This document shows, piece by piece, positions 8,577 through 16,098 of a stretch of 64,000 nt of DNA; the first letter of the stretch is position 1, and each line of letters opens with the position of its first letter. The notes below the pieces were generated by a model. It saw only the letters and a program-made list of their open reading frames with translations. It was not told where the DNA came from and searched no databases. The stretch comes from CBDEVH01 sp965243565 (GTDB lineage Bacteria > Pseudomonadota > Gammaproteobacteria > Tethybacterales > Persebacteraceae), in assembly GCA_965243565.1 (NCBI GenBank), contig OZ251571.1, positions 1,178,001-1,242,000 of the forward strand, written 5' to 3'. A program made the translations under genes and the position numbers.

Positions 8577-9135
8577 TTAAGTGATTGATGTCAAAACCAA
8601 AGCGGCGGGTTGCTTCGGTCAAACGTGTGTTAATAGGGGTGTCAAAAATAATATCAACGTTGGCTGGAATCGCTATCCAGTCGTTACGCCTTACTTCAGT
8701 TTCAATTTGTCCTTGATTCCAACCTGCATAGCCAAATGCAAAAATACATTTTTCAGGCCCTTTTTTGTCGGAGATGGAACCAAGAATGTCTTTGGATAGA
8801 GTAACCCCTACGCTATCGTTGACTTTTATGGTCATATCAAACTCACCAGGGAGCGAATGTAAGATAATTACTTGTTCAGGTTTGACAGGGCCACCTTGTA
8901 ATACAACCCCTTGCGTTGAAATAACTTGTGACATTTTGAGAGATTCAAATAGTTCGCTGACTTTGGTATTGCTGGGCTTGTTTAAAATAACACCAAAGGC
9001 TCCATCTTCGTCATGACGACAGACATAGACAATCGCACCACCAAATAAATCGCTTTCGTTTTGGGTAGTGGATATTAAAAAATGATTGGTAAAATTTGAT
9101 TCCATCTGATATTTATTGCCTTCTATTTTTATCAT
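8554..9135 (-). CDS. yqgE: YqgE/AlgH family protein (UPF0301)
   Basis: Conserved cytoplasmic protein of unknown biochemical role, called AlgH in Pseudomonas. Family motifs are NHFLIS, GAFGVILNKPS, LQGGPVKPEQVIILHS and FGYAGWNQGQIETEVRRNDW. Two starts are possible: 9135 (193 residues) and 9105 (183 residues). The second fits the family better, since homologues begin just before NHFLI, and has AGAAGG 13 nt upstream, a long spacing; the upstream ATG has none. Its 3' end overlaps ruvX by 23 nt. Confidence 0.94.
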   Translation of the reverse strand: MIKIEGNKYQMESNFTNHFLISTTQNESDLFGGAIVYVCRHDEDGAFGVILNKPSNTKVSELFESLKMSQVISTQGVVLQGGPVKPEQVIILHSLPGEFDMTIKVNDSVGVTLSKDILGSISDKKGPEKCIFAFGYAGWNQGQIETEVRRNDWIAIPANVDIIFDTPINTRLTEATRRFGFDINHLSDVVGHA

Positions 9136-9182
9136 TTTAACATGAAAAATAACTCATAATAATTGGTTTAACGCTTATTTTA

Positions 9183-9188
9183 TATAAT
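9183..9188 (+). promoter_or_regulatory. TATAAT box 9 nt before an orphan small gene
   Basis: A perfect TATAAT ends 9 nt before the ATG at 9198. If used, transcription would begin at or next to the start codon. No good -35 sits at 16-18 nt. Confidence 0.3.
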
Positions 9189-9197
9189 ATACGCTTT

Positions 9198-9470
9198 ATG
9201 TATTGGATAAAAAGATGTGTTTCTACGGCTTTTATGTTTTTGTTGTTTACTTATATACTAGCATCTATACACGACTACCCATTAACACGCCAGCAAATAA
9301 ATAAAATTAGAATCGGTGATCCCGTCGCTGTAAAAAGGCAGTGGCTGCAATTTTTTTATTTTATCAACGAGGCAGGCAGTGGTATTAAATACAAAATTTC
9401 TGGCAACCCCAAACACATGAGGCATTATCCATCGCTAGAATATTTAGAACAACAGCAAAAAAATAATTAG
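9198..9470 (+). CDS. Small orphan protein with N-terminal membrane segment
   Basis: Unrecognised protein of 90 residues. Residues about 8-24 are hydrophobic after a short positive N-terminus (MYWIKR), giving a membrane anchor or uncleaved signal. The rest is basic and polar (QQINKIRIGD, QWLQFFYFINEAG, EQQQKNN). No Cys pairs or catalytic motif is seen outside the anchor. It is the only + gene between yqgE and thiC and overlaps the thiC end by 4 nt tail to tail. It lacks a Shine-Dalgarno, though a TATAAT box lies 9 nt upstream. It may be a real lineage-specific gene; coding is supported only by the open frame and signal-like start. Confidence 0.55.
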   Translation: MYWIKRCVSTAFMFLLFTYILASIHDYPLTRQQINKIRIGDPVAVKRQWLQFFYFINEAGSGIKYKISGNPKHMRHYPSLEYLEQQQKNN

Positions 9471-11338
9471 CGGTAGATTTGACTCCCTCCTTGTTGGAAT
9501 TCAATCGCTTTTTCTTCCATGCCCTGTGCCTGTGCTTTTTGCAATTCGACTTCTTGAGCAGCAGCGTATTCTCTAATTTCTTGGGTGATCTTCATCGAGC
9601 AGAATTTAGGGCCACACATCGAACAAAAATGAGCAACTTTAGCGGATTCCTGCGGTAGTGTTTCATCATGATACTGACGCGCTGTATCTGGGTCTAGGCT
9701 TAAGTTAAATTGGTCTTCCCAACGGAATTCAAAGCGGGCTTGCGATACGGCGTTGTCTCGTGCTTGTGCGGTTGGGTGACCTTTGGCAAGGTCAGCCGCA
9801 TGAGCCGCAATTTTGTAAGTGATAATGCCCGTTTTAACATCGTCGCGGTTGGGTAAACCCAAATGCTCTTTGGGTGTAACATAACAAAGCATAGCCGTAC
9901 CATACCAGCCAATTTGAGCGGCACCAATGGCTGATGTAATGTGATCATAAGCCGGTGCAATATCTGTTACCAGAGGACCCAATGTATAAAATGGTGCTTC
10001 GTGGCAAGATTCTAGTTCAGCCGTCATGTTTTCTTTGATTAGTTGCATTGGCACATGGCCAGGACCTTCTATCATTACTTGTACATCGTGCTTCCACGCT
10101 ATAGCGGTTAATTCGCCCAACGTTCGTAGTTCAGACATTTGTGCTTCGTCATTTGCATCGGCAAGGCAACCCGGGCGTAAGCCGTCACCCAGTGAGAAGC
10201 TAACGTCATAGGCTTTCATTATTTTGCAGATGTCTTCAAAATGATCGTATAAAAAGCTTTCTTTATGATGTGCCAAGCACCATTTTGCCATAATGGAACC
10301 GCCGCGCGAGACAATACCCGTGAGACGTTTGGCTGTCATCGGTACAAATTGCAAACGCACGCCTGCATGAATGGTAAAGTAATCAACGCCTTGTTCAGCT
10401 TGTTCAATAAGGGTGTCTCTATAGAGTTCCCATGTTAAGTCTTCTGCTGCACCATTTACTTTTTCAAGTGCTTGGTAAATTGGCACCGTGCCAATGGGCA
10501 CAGGAGAATTACGAATTATCCATTCACGGGTTTCGTGAATATGCTTTCCTGTAGAAAGGTCCATAACGGTATCAGCACCCCATCTTGTTGCCCATACCAT
10601 TTTGTCGATTTCTTCGCCAATGTCCGATGATACTGCTGAATTTCCGATATTGGCATTCACTTTAACCAAAAAATTCCGCCCGATAATCATCGGTTCAGTT
10701 TCTGGGTGATTAATATTAGCGGGGATAATAGCCCTGCCGGAGGCGACTTCGTCACGGACAAATTCGGGGGTGATTTGCTCGGGCAAATTAGCACCAAAGG
10801 ATTCGCCTGCATGACGTTTTTTAAGAGCTTCTGCCAGACGTTCACGGCACTGGTTTTCACGAATCGCGATGTATTCCATTTCAGCAGTAACGATACCACG
10901 CCGAGCATAATGCATTTGTGTTACATTGGCGTCTTTAACCGCACAACGTGGCTGCAAGTTGATGGGAAAACGCTGTCGCTCGGTTTTGCTGTCTTCTTGA
11001 CGACGCTGTCCGAAGGCTGAGGTTAAATTCGCTAGTTTTTGCGTGTCAGCACGACTTTCAATCCATTTGTCTCGAATACGTGGCAACCCTTTTTGAATAT
11101 CGATATTAGCATCGGTATCGGAGTATATGCCCGATGTATCGTACACATAAAACGGCGCATTAGATACTTCGTTTTTCCCTATCAATGTCGGCGATAAGGT
11201 GATTTCACGCATCGGTACTTGTACTTCAAAATGTTGTCCTTTTACATAAACTTTTTTAGATTTTGGAAAAGGTGATACCGATTCTGGATTAAGTCCAGCA
11301 TCATTGGCATTAAATTGTTTTTTTGCAACTTTTATCAT
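9467..11338 (-). CDS. thiC: Phosphomethylpyrimidine synthase ThiC
   Basis: Radical SAM enzyme of 623 residues that rearranges 5-aminoimidazole ribotide to HMP phosphate for thiamine. The catalytic region contains YFTIHAGVRL, SRGGSIMAKW, SLGDGLRPGC and MIEGPGHVPM. The C-terminal CSMCGPKFCSMK supplies the CxxCxxxxC motif for the 4Fe-4S cluster. Length is normal (E. coli 631). The 113 nt between its start and the divergent amidohydrolase carry no recognisable TPP riboswitch, and no other thi gene is adjacent. The start at 11338 has no clear ribosome-binding site. Confidence 0.97.
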   Translation of the reverse strand: MIKVAKKQFNANDAGLNPESVSPFPKSKKVYVKGQHFEVQVPMREITLSPTLIGKNEVSNAPFYVYDTSGIYSDTDANIDIQKGLPRIRDKWIESRADTQKLANLTSAFGQRRQEDSKTERQRFPINLQPRCAVKDANVTQMHYARRGIVTAEMEYIAIRENQCRERLAEALKKRHAGESFGANLPEQITPEFVRDEVASGRAIIPANINHPETEPMIIGRNFLVKVNANIGNSAVSSDIGEEIDKMVWATRWGADTVMDLSTGKHIHETREWIIRNSPVPIGTVPIYQALEKVNGAAEDLTWELYRDTLIEQAEQGVDYFTIHAGVRLQFVPMTAKRLTGIVSRGGSIMAKWCLAHHKESFLYDHFEDICKIMKAYDVSFSLGDGLRPGCLADANDEAQMSELRTLGELTAIAWKHDVQVMIEGPGHVPMQLIKENMTAELESCHEAPFYTLGPLVTDIAPAYDHITSAIGAAQIGWYGTAMLCYVTPKEHLGLPNRDDVKTGIITYKIAAHAADLAKGHPTAQARDNAVSQARFEFRWEDQFNLSLDPDTARQYHDETLPQESAKVAHFCSMCGPKFCSMKITQEIREYAAAQEVELQKAQAQGMEEKAIEFQQGGSQIYR

Positions 11339-11451
11339 GATTTTTCTATATTAGTAGGGTTAAAATAACTGACATCTATTATATACTACCAATGCAAAGT
11401 CATCGTTTTATAAAGTTATTTAAAGACCTCAATATTAGGAGAAAAATCAAA

Positions 11452-12528
11452 ATGTTCATAGTTGATTGTGATTGCCATAACGAATGGCACAGTGCGGATG
11501 AACTACTACCATACTTGACTGGATGGTGGAAAGAATGTTATCAACGCGGTGAGCATACGGGTCCTAAGGGTTCTTTTCCTCATGCACATCGTGCGTGGTT
11601 TCACCCTGAAGATTTTCGCCGTGCTGACTTCAAACCAGAATGCAAAGAAGATCATTACAAAATAATGAAAGAAAAGCATTTGGATCCCAATGGCATCGAT
11701 ATTGCTATTTTAACGGGCGAAGAAGGGCTTGAAGTCTCGACCCTTGCCAACCCTCATTTTGCCAGTGCCTTGGCATCTGCCAATAACGATTGGATGCTTG
11801 ACGAATGGGTGTCATTGGATGATCGTTTTTATTCTTCACTGATTATAGCCCCACAAGATCCAGCACTTGCAGCCAAAGAAATCCGCCGCTTAGGCAGGCA
11901 TCCACGTATTGCACAAGTTCTTAGCTCACACGGCTCTATACTACCGTATGGTGATCCGTTTTTCCATCCCATCTACGAAGCCTGCGCCGAAGTCGGTTTG
12001 CCTTTTGCCATTCATTTAGGAGGCAACGGCGGGATTAACATCATGAATTTTGCTGGAGGATCGCCTAGATACTACGCCGAAGCCCATACCTTGTTAATAC
12101 AACCCGCCCAAACCCATGTCGTTAGCATGATTATCAATGGCGTTTTTGAAAAATTTCCATCGTTAAAAATGGCTGTTATAGAATGTGGTGTCGCTTGGGT
12201 GCCATCAATACTATGGCGGTTGGATGCCGAATGGAAATCCCTACGCAAAGAAGTGCCTTGGGTAAAAAAACTGCCATCGGAATATTTTAGAGAACACGTA
12301 CGCTTTACCACTCAACCCCTCGAAGTCCCTAAAAAAACAGAACATTTATGGGCAACGCTTGAAGCCATGCATGGCAAAGAAACGTTAATGTTTGCATCGG
12401 ATTTTCCGCATTGGGATCAAGACGAAATTAAATCACTCAATATCCCTAAAGATTGGAAGCCCGATATTTTTGGCAATAATGCACTCGATTTTTACAGCCG
12501 TTTGCCCCAAGCAAGAGCAGTTGCATAA
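11452..12528 (+). CDS. Amidohydrolase-2 family metal-dependent hydrolase or decarboxylase (ACMSD-like)
   Basis: TIM-barrel protein of 358 residues of the amidohydrolase 2 family, whose members include ACMSD and other decarboxylases and hydrolases. Visible metal-site elements are DCDCHNEW near the N-terminus (the usual DxHxH is varied here), AIHLGG around residue 185, and the C-terminal ASDFPHWDQD. The start at 11452 is chosen because AGGAGA lies 9 nt upstream and the metal motif follows at once; an upstream ATG at 11392 would add 20 unlikely residues. The stop overlaps the Rieske gene start by one base (TAATG). The substrate is unknown; homologues often act on aromatic or heterocyclic ring-cleavage products. 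Confidence 0.82.
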   Translation: MFIVDCDCHNEWHSADELLPYLTGWWKECYQRGEHTGPKGSFPHAHRAWFHPEDFRRADFKPECKEDHYKIMKEKHLDPNGIDIAILTGEEGLEVSTLANPHFASALASANNDWMLDEWVSLDDRFYSSLIIAPQDPALAAKEIRRLGRHPRIAQVLSSHGSILPYGDPFFHPIYEACAEVGLPFAIHLGGNGGINIMNFAGGSPRYYAEAHTLLIQPAQTHVVSMIINGVFEKFPSLKMAVIECGVAWVPSILWRLDAEWKSLRKEVPWVKKLPSEYFREHVRFTTQPLEVPKKTEHLWATLEAMHGKETLMFASDFPHWDQDEIKSLNIPKDWKPDIFGNNALDFYSRLPQARAVA

Positions 12529-12881
12529 TGGCTAAAAAACATATCGTTTGTCCCGTTAGCGATATGCCTATTGGCACTCGTAAAATTATCAAAATAGGGT
12601 CTCGCTCCATCGGTGTATTTAATGTTGACAACCATTTTTATGCCTTGCTTAACCTATGCCCACATCAAGGTGCAAATTTATGCGAAGGTCCAGTGGGCGG
12701 CACTAATTTACCCACTGATGGGTATCAATACATTTACGCCAATGAGGGCAAGGTATTACGTTGTTCACGACATGGCTGGGAATTTGACATCACCACCGGG
12801 AAAAACTTTGATGACCCCACAATATGTGCAAAAACCTACCCTGTTACAGTCGAAGAAAACAACGTCGTACTATCATTGTAA
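12528..12881 (+). CDS. Rieske [2Fe-2S] ferredoxin-like protein
   Basis: Protein of 117 residues consisting of one Rieske domain with both ligand boxes, CPHQG and CSRHGWEFD (Cys-X-His and Cys-X2-His pattern). This matches the small soluble ferredoxins and the N-terminal domains of ring-hydroxylating oxygenases, but the non-haem iron catalytic domain is absent. Coupling to the amidohydrolase (one-base overlap) suggests both serve one pathway, perhaps as electron donor to an oxygenase encoded elsewhere. It ends 3 nt from the convergent EamA gene. The sequence between the boxes (PVGGTNLPTDGYQYIYANEG) is longer than in minimal ferredoxins. Confidence 0.88.
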   Translation: MAKKHIVCPVSDMPIGTRKIIKIGSRSIGVFNVDNHFYALLNLCPHQGANLCEGPVGGTNLPTDGYQYIYANEGKVLRCSRHGWEFDITTGKNFDDPTICAKTYPVTVEENNVVLSL

Positions 12882-12884
12882 AAA

Positions 12885-13817
12885 TTACTTTTTTATCGAG
12901 TGGGGCGAAGCATTAAATATATAATGCACGATAATCGGAAACGACACCGCCACCAGCAAGATAAACGATCCCAATAATTGGTACGATGTTACCGCTAAGC
13001 CCACAAAAATAGTCTGTAAAACAAGCGTTATCACCGGACTGGTTGACGCGAATAATGCCGCTCGGGCAACGCCTAGTATCCCGGCGGCATTCATATAAGC
13101 CACACGAGCAATAAAAGGTCCTACAAATGCGGCAATCGCTAAAAACAATAAATTGTAAATAGGCATAGCAAAAACCGCCTGTATTAATGACGGGTTAATA
13201 ACGCTCATCACCACCACCAATAACAATAGACGGACACTATTAATAAACAACGCATCAACTTTATACAATAAAACACGCGTTGCCGCTTGCATAATAGCAA
13301 AGCATACCGCCGACAGCAGCGCCATAAAAAACGGTGTTAAATTAACAGTGTGATTCGTTTGTTCGTTTTCGTGTGCGTATAAAAAATAAAGCCCGCAACA
13401 AAACAAAAATATCGATACTAAAAATATTTTAAAATGCCCTTCCTTTAAAAAGCATATTCCTATCAAAATAGCAAAAATTGTTTCGGAGCGTTGTATTAAA
13501 TGCACACTGCTAGGAGGAAAATACTGCAAAGCAGTAGCCGCCGAGGTATTGCCTACCAATGCTGACACACAGACCAAGACCATCATCACCACGTATTTTT
13601 TTTGCCATATCGTTTTGTCAATTGCCAAAAAATGTTTTTTACTGGGCAATATATTAAATAAAAAAGCCAATAGAAATACGGTATAAGCACCGACTATAGG
13701 GGGTATGCCATCACAACCTTTTTGATAAAAAATAAAAAAGACACTGCCACCCAACGCTGCCACTTGCGATAGCAATACGCCACGAACAAATGATACGGAC
13801 ATTGTATCAGTCGGCAT
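12885..13817 (-). CDS. EamA/DMT-superfamily permease
   Basis: Hydrophobic protein of about 310 residues with roughly ten predicted transmembrane helices and two EamA repeats, typical of drug/metabolite transporters. The repeats meet near the charged stretch at residues 150-165 (AHENEQTNHT). Starts are uncertain: an in-frame TTG at 13835 and ATGs at 13817 and 13802 are all possible, and 13817 (MPTDTMSVSF) is taken. It lies 24 nt downstream of the class II aldolase on the same strand and is probably co-transcribed with it and the aldehyde dehydrogenase. The cargo is unknown; an amino acid or pathway intermediate is plausible. Confidence 0.8.
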   Translation of the reverse strand: MPTDTMSVSFVRGVLLSQVAALGGSVFFIFYQKGCDGIPPIVGAYTVFLLAFLFNILPSKKHFLAIDKTIWQKKYVVMMVLVCVSALVGNTSAATALQYFPPSSVHLIQRSETIFAILIGICFLKEGHFKIFLVSIFLFCCGLYFLYAHENEQTNHTVNLTPFFMALLSAVCFAIMQAATRVLLYKVDALFINSVRLLLLVVVMSVINPSLIQAVFAMPIYNLLFLAIAAFVGPFIARVAYMNAAGILGVARAALFASTSPVITLVLQTIFVGLAVTSYQLLGSFILLVAVSFPIIVHYIFNASPHSIKK

Positions 13818-13841
13818 TAAATAGTGATGAAGCAACGGATG

Positions 13842-14549
13842 CTAAGAAGCAAAATCAGGTGATTCTGACATTAATTGGCGTTTTAACTCTTCAAAATGTA
13901 GTATTGGGTAGTTTTCCCACTGGACAGCGGTTTTTTCGGCGGTTTCGGCATCCACACTAAATAACGGCTTTGCGGTACTCATAGCCAACCATTGGTTACG
14001 GCACGCTCTTTCAAAATAATAAAGCCTATCAAACGCCGCGCCTACTGTTTCACCTACGACCAAAATACCGTGACCTCGCATAACCAATACTTGGTTGTTT
14101 TTCATTACCGCACATTGTCTTGCGGCTTCTTCTTGTGCCAATAACATACCGCCAAAATTTTCATCATAGGCAACACGATTGTAAAAGCGACACGAATTTT
14201 GATCAATTGCCTGCATGTGCCAGTCTTTTAGTGATGCCAACGCTGTTGCATACGGTGAGTGTACATGTAACAAACATTTTGCTTGTGGCAAATGTTGATG
14301 AAAATACGCATGCAAACACCACGCTGTATCATCAATTGTCGGTGGTGGGGTTTTTGTAGCAGTATTGGCGTGAATCAAATCGCTTGCGCATAAATCCGAA
14401 AAAAGCCGCGAAGCAGGATTAATTAAAAATTCATTGCCTGCCTCATTGGCAGCAACGCTGAAGTGGTTGGCAACTGCCTCGTGCATATCCAACTTGGCAC
14501 ACCAACGCAATGCACAAGCCAAATCAATTCTTAACGTATCAATCGACAT
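13842..14549 (-). CDS. Class II aldolase/adducin family protein
   Basis: Protein of 235 residues of the zinc-dependent class II aldolase fold (fuculose/ribulose phosphate aldolase, epimerase and decarboxylase relatives). It shows ANHFSVA near the N-terminus, the paired histidines of LLHVHSPYATAL and RGHGILVVGETVGAAFDRLYYFE. The substrate cannot be read from sequence; many members without a phosphosugar context act on small hydroxy acids. It starts 3 nt after the aldehyde dehydrogenase stop, so the two are translated from one message. An aldol cleavage followed by oxidation of the released aldehyde would fit. Confidence 0.85.
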   Translation of the reverse strand: MSIDTLRIDLACALRWCAKLDMHEAVANHFSVAANEAGNEFLINPASRLFSDLCASDLIHANTATKTPPPTIDDTAWCLHAYFHQHLPQAKCLLHVHSPYATALASLKDWHMQAIDQNSCRFYNRVAYDENFGGMLLAQEEAARQCAVMKNNQVLVMRGHGILVVGETVGAAFDRLYYFERACRNQWLAMSTAKPLFSVDAETAEKTAVQWENYPILHFEELKRQLMSESPDFAS

Positions 14550-14552
14550 TGT

Positions 14553-16007
14553 TTATTCAAACGGACACTCAAAGTCACCCATTTGGGTATAAACTGACTT
14601 GGTTTGCGTGTATTGTTTAATCGTCTCCAAACCGTTTTCGGTACCAATGCCCGATTGCTTAAAACCACCCGCCGGCATCGACATTTCATAAACACCATAA
14701 CTATTAATCCAACACATGCCCGCTTCAAGTGCATTGGCAACGCGGTTTGCCCGTTGTATGTCTTGGCTAAATACTCCAGCCGCTAAGCCATATATCGTAT
14801 TGTTTGCCCGCTCAATAACTTCTGCTTCTTCATCAAATACCAAAATCGCCATCACCGGGCCAAAAATTTCTTCTTTGACAATCGTCATGGAATCATTACA
14901 ATCAATAAAAATAGTAGGCTCTATAAAAGCCCCATTGCTATTAACATCAGATGGCACATTGCCCCCACATAATAAAGTAGCACCTTCTTTTTTAGCCGAT
15001 TCAATATACGCCAATACTTTTTGTTGGTGCTGTTGATTAATCAAAGAGCCTATTTGTGTTGCATTATCAAGTGGATCGCCTATTATCAATTTTTTTGTTC
15101 GTGCCTGTATTTGTGCAACAAAATCTTTATAAATCGAACGATGTACAAATACCCGAGTGCAATTGGTACAAACCTCACCTTGTGTAAAAAAGTTGCCCAT
15201 CATCGCCGCCGACACCGCATTATTTAGCTGAGCATCTGCAAAAACAATTAATGGTGATTTGCCGCCTAATTCCATTGTTACTGTTTTTAAGGTACTCGCA
15301 GCATCTCTCATCACCAAACGACCGGTCTCAACCTCACCTGTTAACGACACTTTGGCAATTTTTTCGTGACAACTAAGCATCGCCCCGGTCTCACCAAAAC
15401 CATTAATCACATTAAAAACTCCGTCAGGCACACCCGCTTGTGTTAATATTTCTGCCAAGATAGTCGAAGTAATAGGCGTTAATTCGGCAGGTTTATAAAT
15501 AACACTATTGCCACACGCTAGGGCTGGGGCTATTTTCCACGCAGCTACTTGAATCGGATAATTCCACGCTCCAATCGCAGCACAAACACCCAATGGCTCG
15601 CGACGGGTAAAAGCAAAATGATTATGATAATCCATGTATTGGCCGCTGATAGTTGGTGCCACACCAGCATAGTACTCAAAACAATCGGCAGCCCAATGAA
15701 TATCCACCGTTAGTGATTCCTGAATGGGCTTACCAGAATCCAACGTTTCTAGTCTAGCCAATTCGTCATTGCGCTCTCTTAGTAATTTTTCGACCTTTTT
15801 AAGTATCCGCCCACGTTCTAAACCCGTTGTTTGTCGCCACTGCTTATAACCTTCTAACGACGATTGTACCGCGGCTTCTACATCTGCTGCATTGGCAATT
15901 TGTACCTCTTGCAAAACCTCTCCCGTTGCGGGGTTGTAGTTGGTAAAAACCTCACCAGACAGAGCATGAACATACTGCCCATGTATATATAATTGAATCG
16001 TATTCAT
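14553..16007 (-). CDS. betB: Betaine-aldehyde-dehydrogenase-like NAD(P) aldehyde dehydrogenase
   Basis: Aldehyde dehydrogenase of 484 residues, normal length for the family. Catalytic Glu246 lies in VTMELGGKSP and the nucleophile Cys280 in FFTQGEVCTNCTR; GAWNYP and the C-terminal PAGGFKQSGIG are also present. The whole profile is closest to betaine aldehyde dehydrogenase, which would produce glycine betaine, the same product as the carnitine module near 5 kb. No choline dehydrogenase is adjacent and the aldolase context leaves room for another aldehyde, for example trimethylaminobutyraldehyde. A second cysteine (Cys283) replaces the usual glycine after the nucleophile. TATAAT lies 9 nt upstream of the ATG. 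Confidence 0.85.
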   Translation of the reverse strand: MNTIQLYIHGQYVHALSGEVFTNYNPATGEVLQEVQIANAADVEAAVQSSLEGYKQWRQTTGLERGRILKKVEKLLRERNDELARLETLDSGKPIQESLTVDIHWAADCFEYYAGVAPTISGQYMDYHNHFAFTRREPLGVCAAIGAWNYPIQVAAWKIAPALACGNSVIYKPAELTPITSTILAEILTQAGVPDGVFNVINGFGETGAMLSCHEKIAKVSLTGEVETGRLVMRDAASTLKTVTMELGGKSPLIVFADAQLNNAVSAAMMGNFFTQGEVCTNCTRVFVHRSIYKDFVAQIQARTKKLIIGDPLDNATQIGSLINQQHQQKVLAYIESAKKEGATLLCGGNVPSDVNSNGAFIEPTIFIDCNDSMTIVKEEIFGPVMAILVFDEEAEVIERANNTIYGLAAGVFSQDIQRANRVANALEAGMCWINSYGVYEMSMPAGGFKQSGIGTENGLETIKQYTQTKSVYTQMGDFECPFE

Positions 16008-16016
16008 GATTTTTAA

Positions 16017-16022
16017 ATTATA
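16017..16022 (-). promoter_or_regulatory. TATAAT box 9 nt before the aldehyde dehydrogenase
   Basis: On the minus strand TATAAT ends 9 nt before the ATG at 16007. The -35 region at 17-nt spacing is poor. Compatible with a leaderless or near-leaderless transcript. Confidence 0.3.
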
Positions 16023-16098
16023 CCGTTACAATGGCAATAAATTATAAAAATAATATTTTTCTGTCCTAAATTATTCTATAGAAAATGCAGATGATTAT

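Noticed and set aside
11339..11451. TPP riboswitch before thiC
   Set aside because: Looked for the conserved THI-box blocks on the minus strand; none was recognisable and the space is barely long enough.
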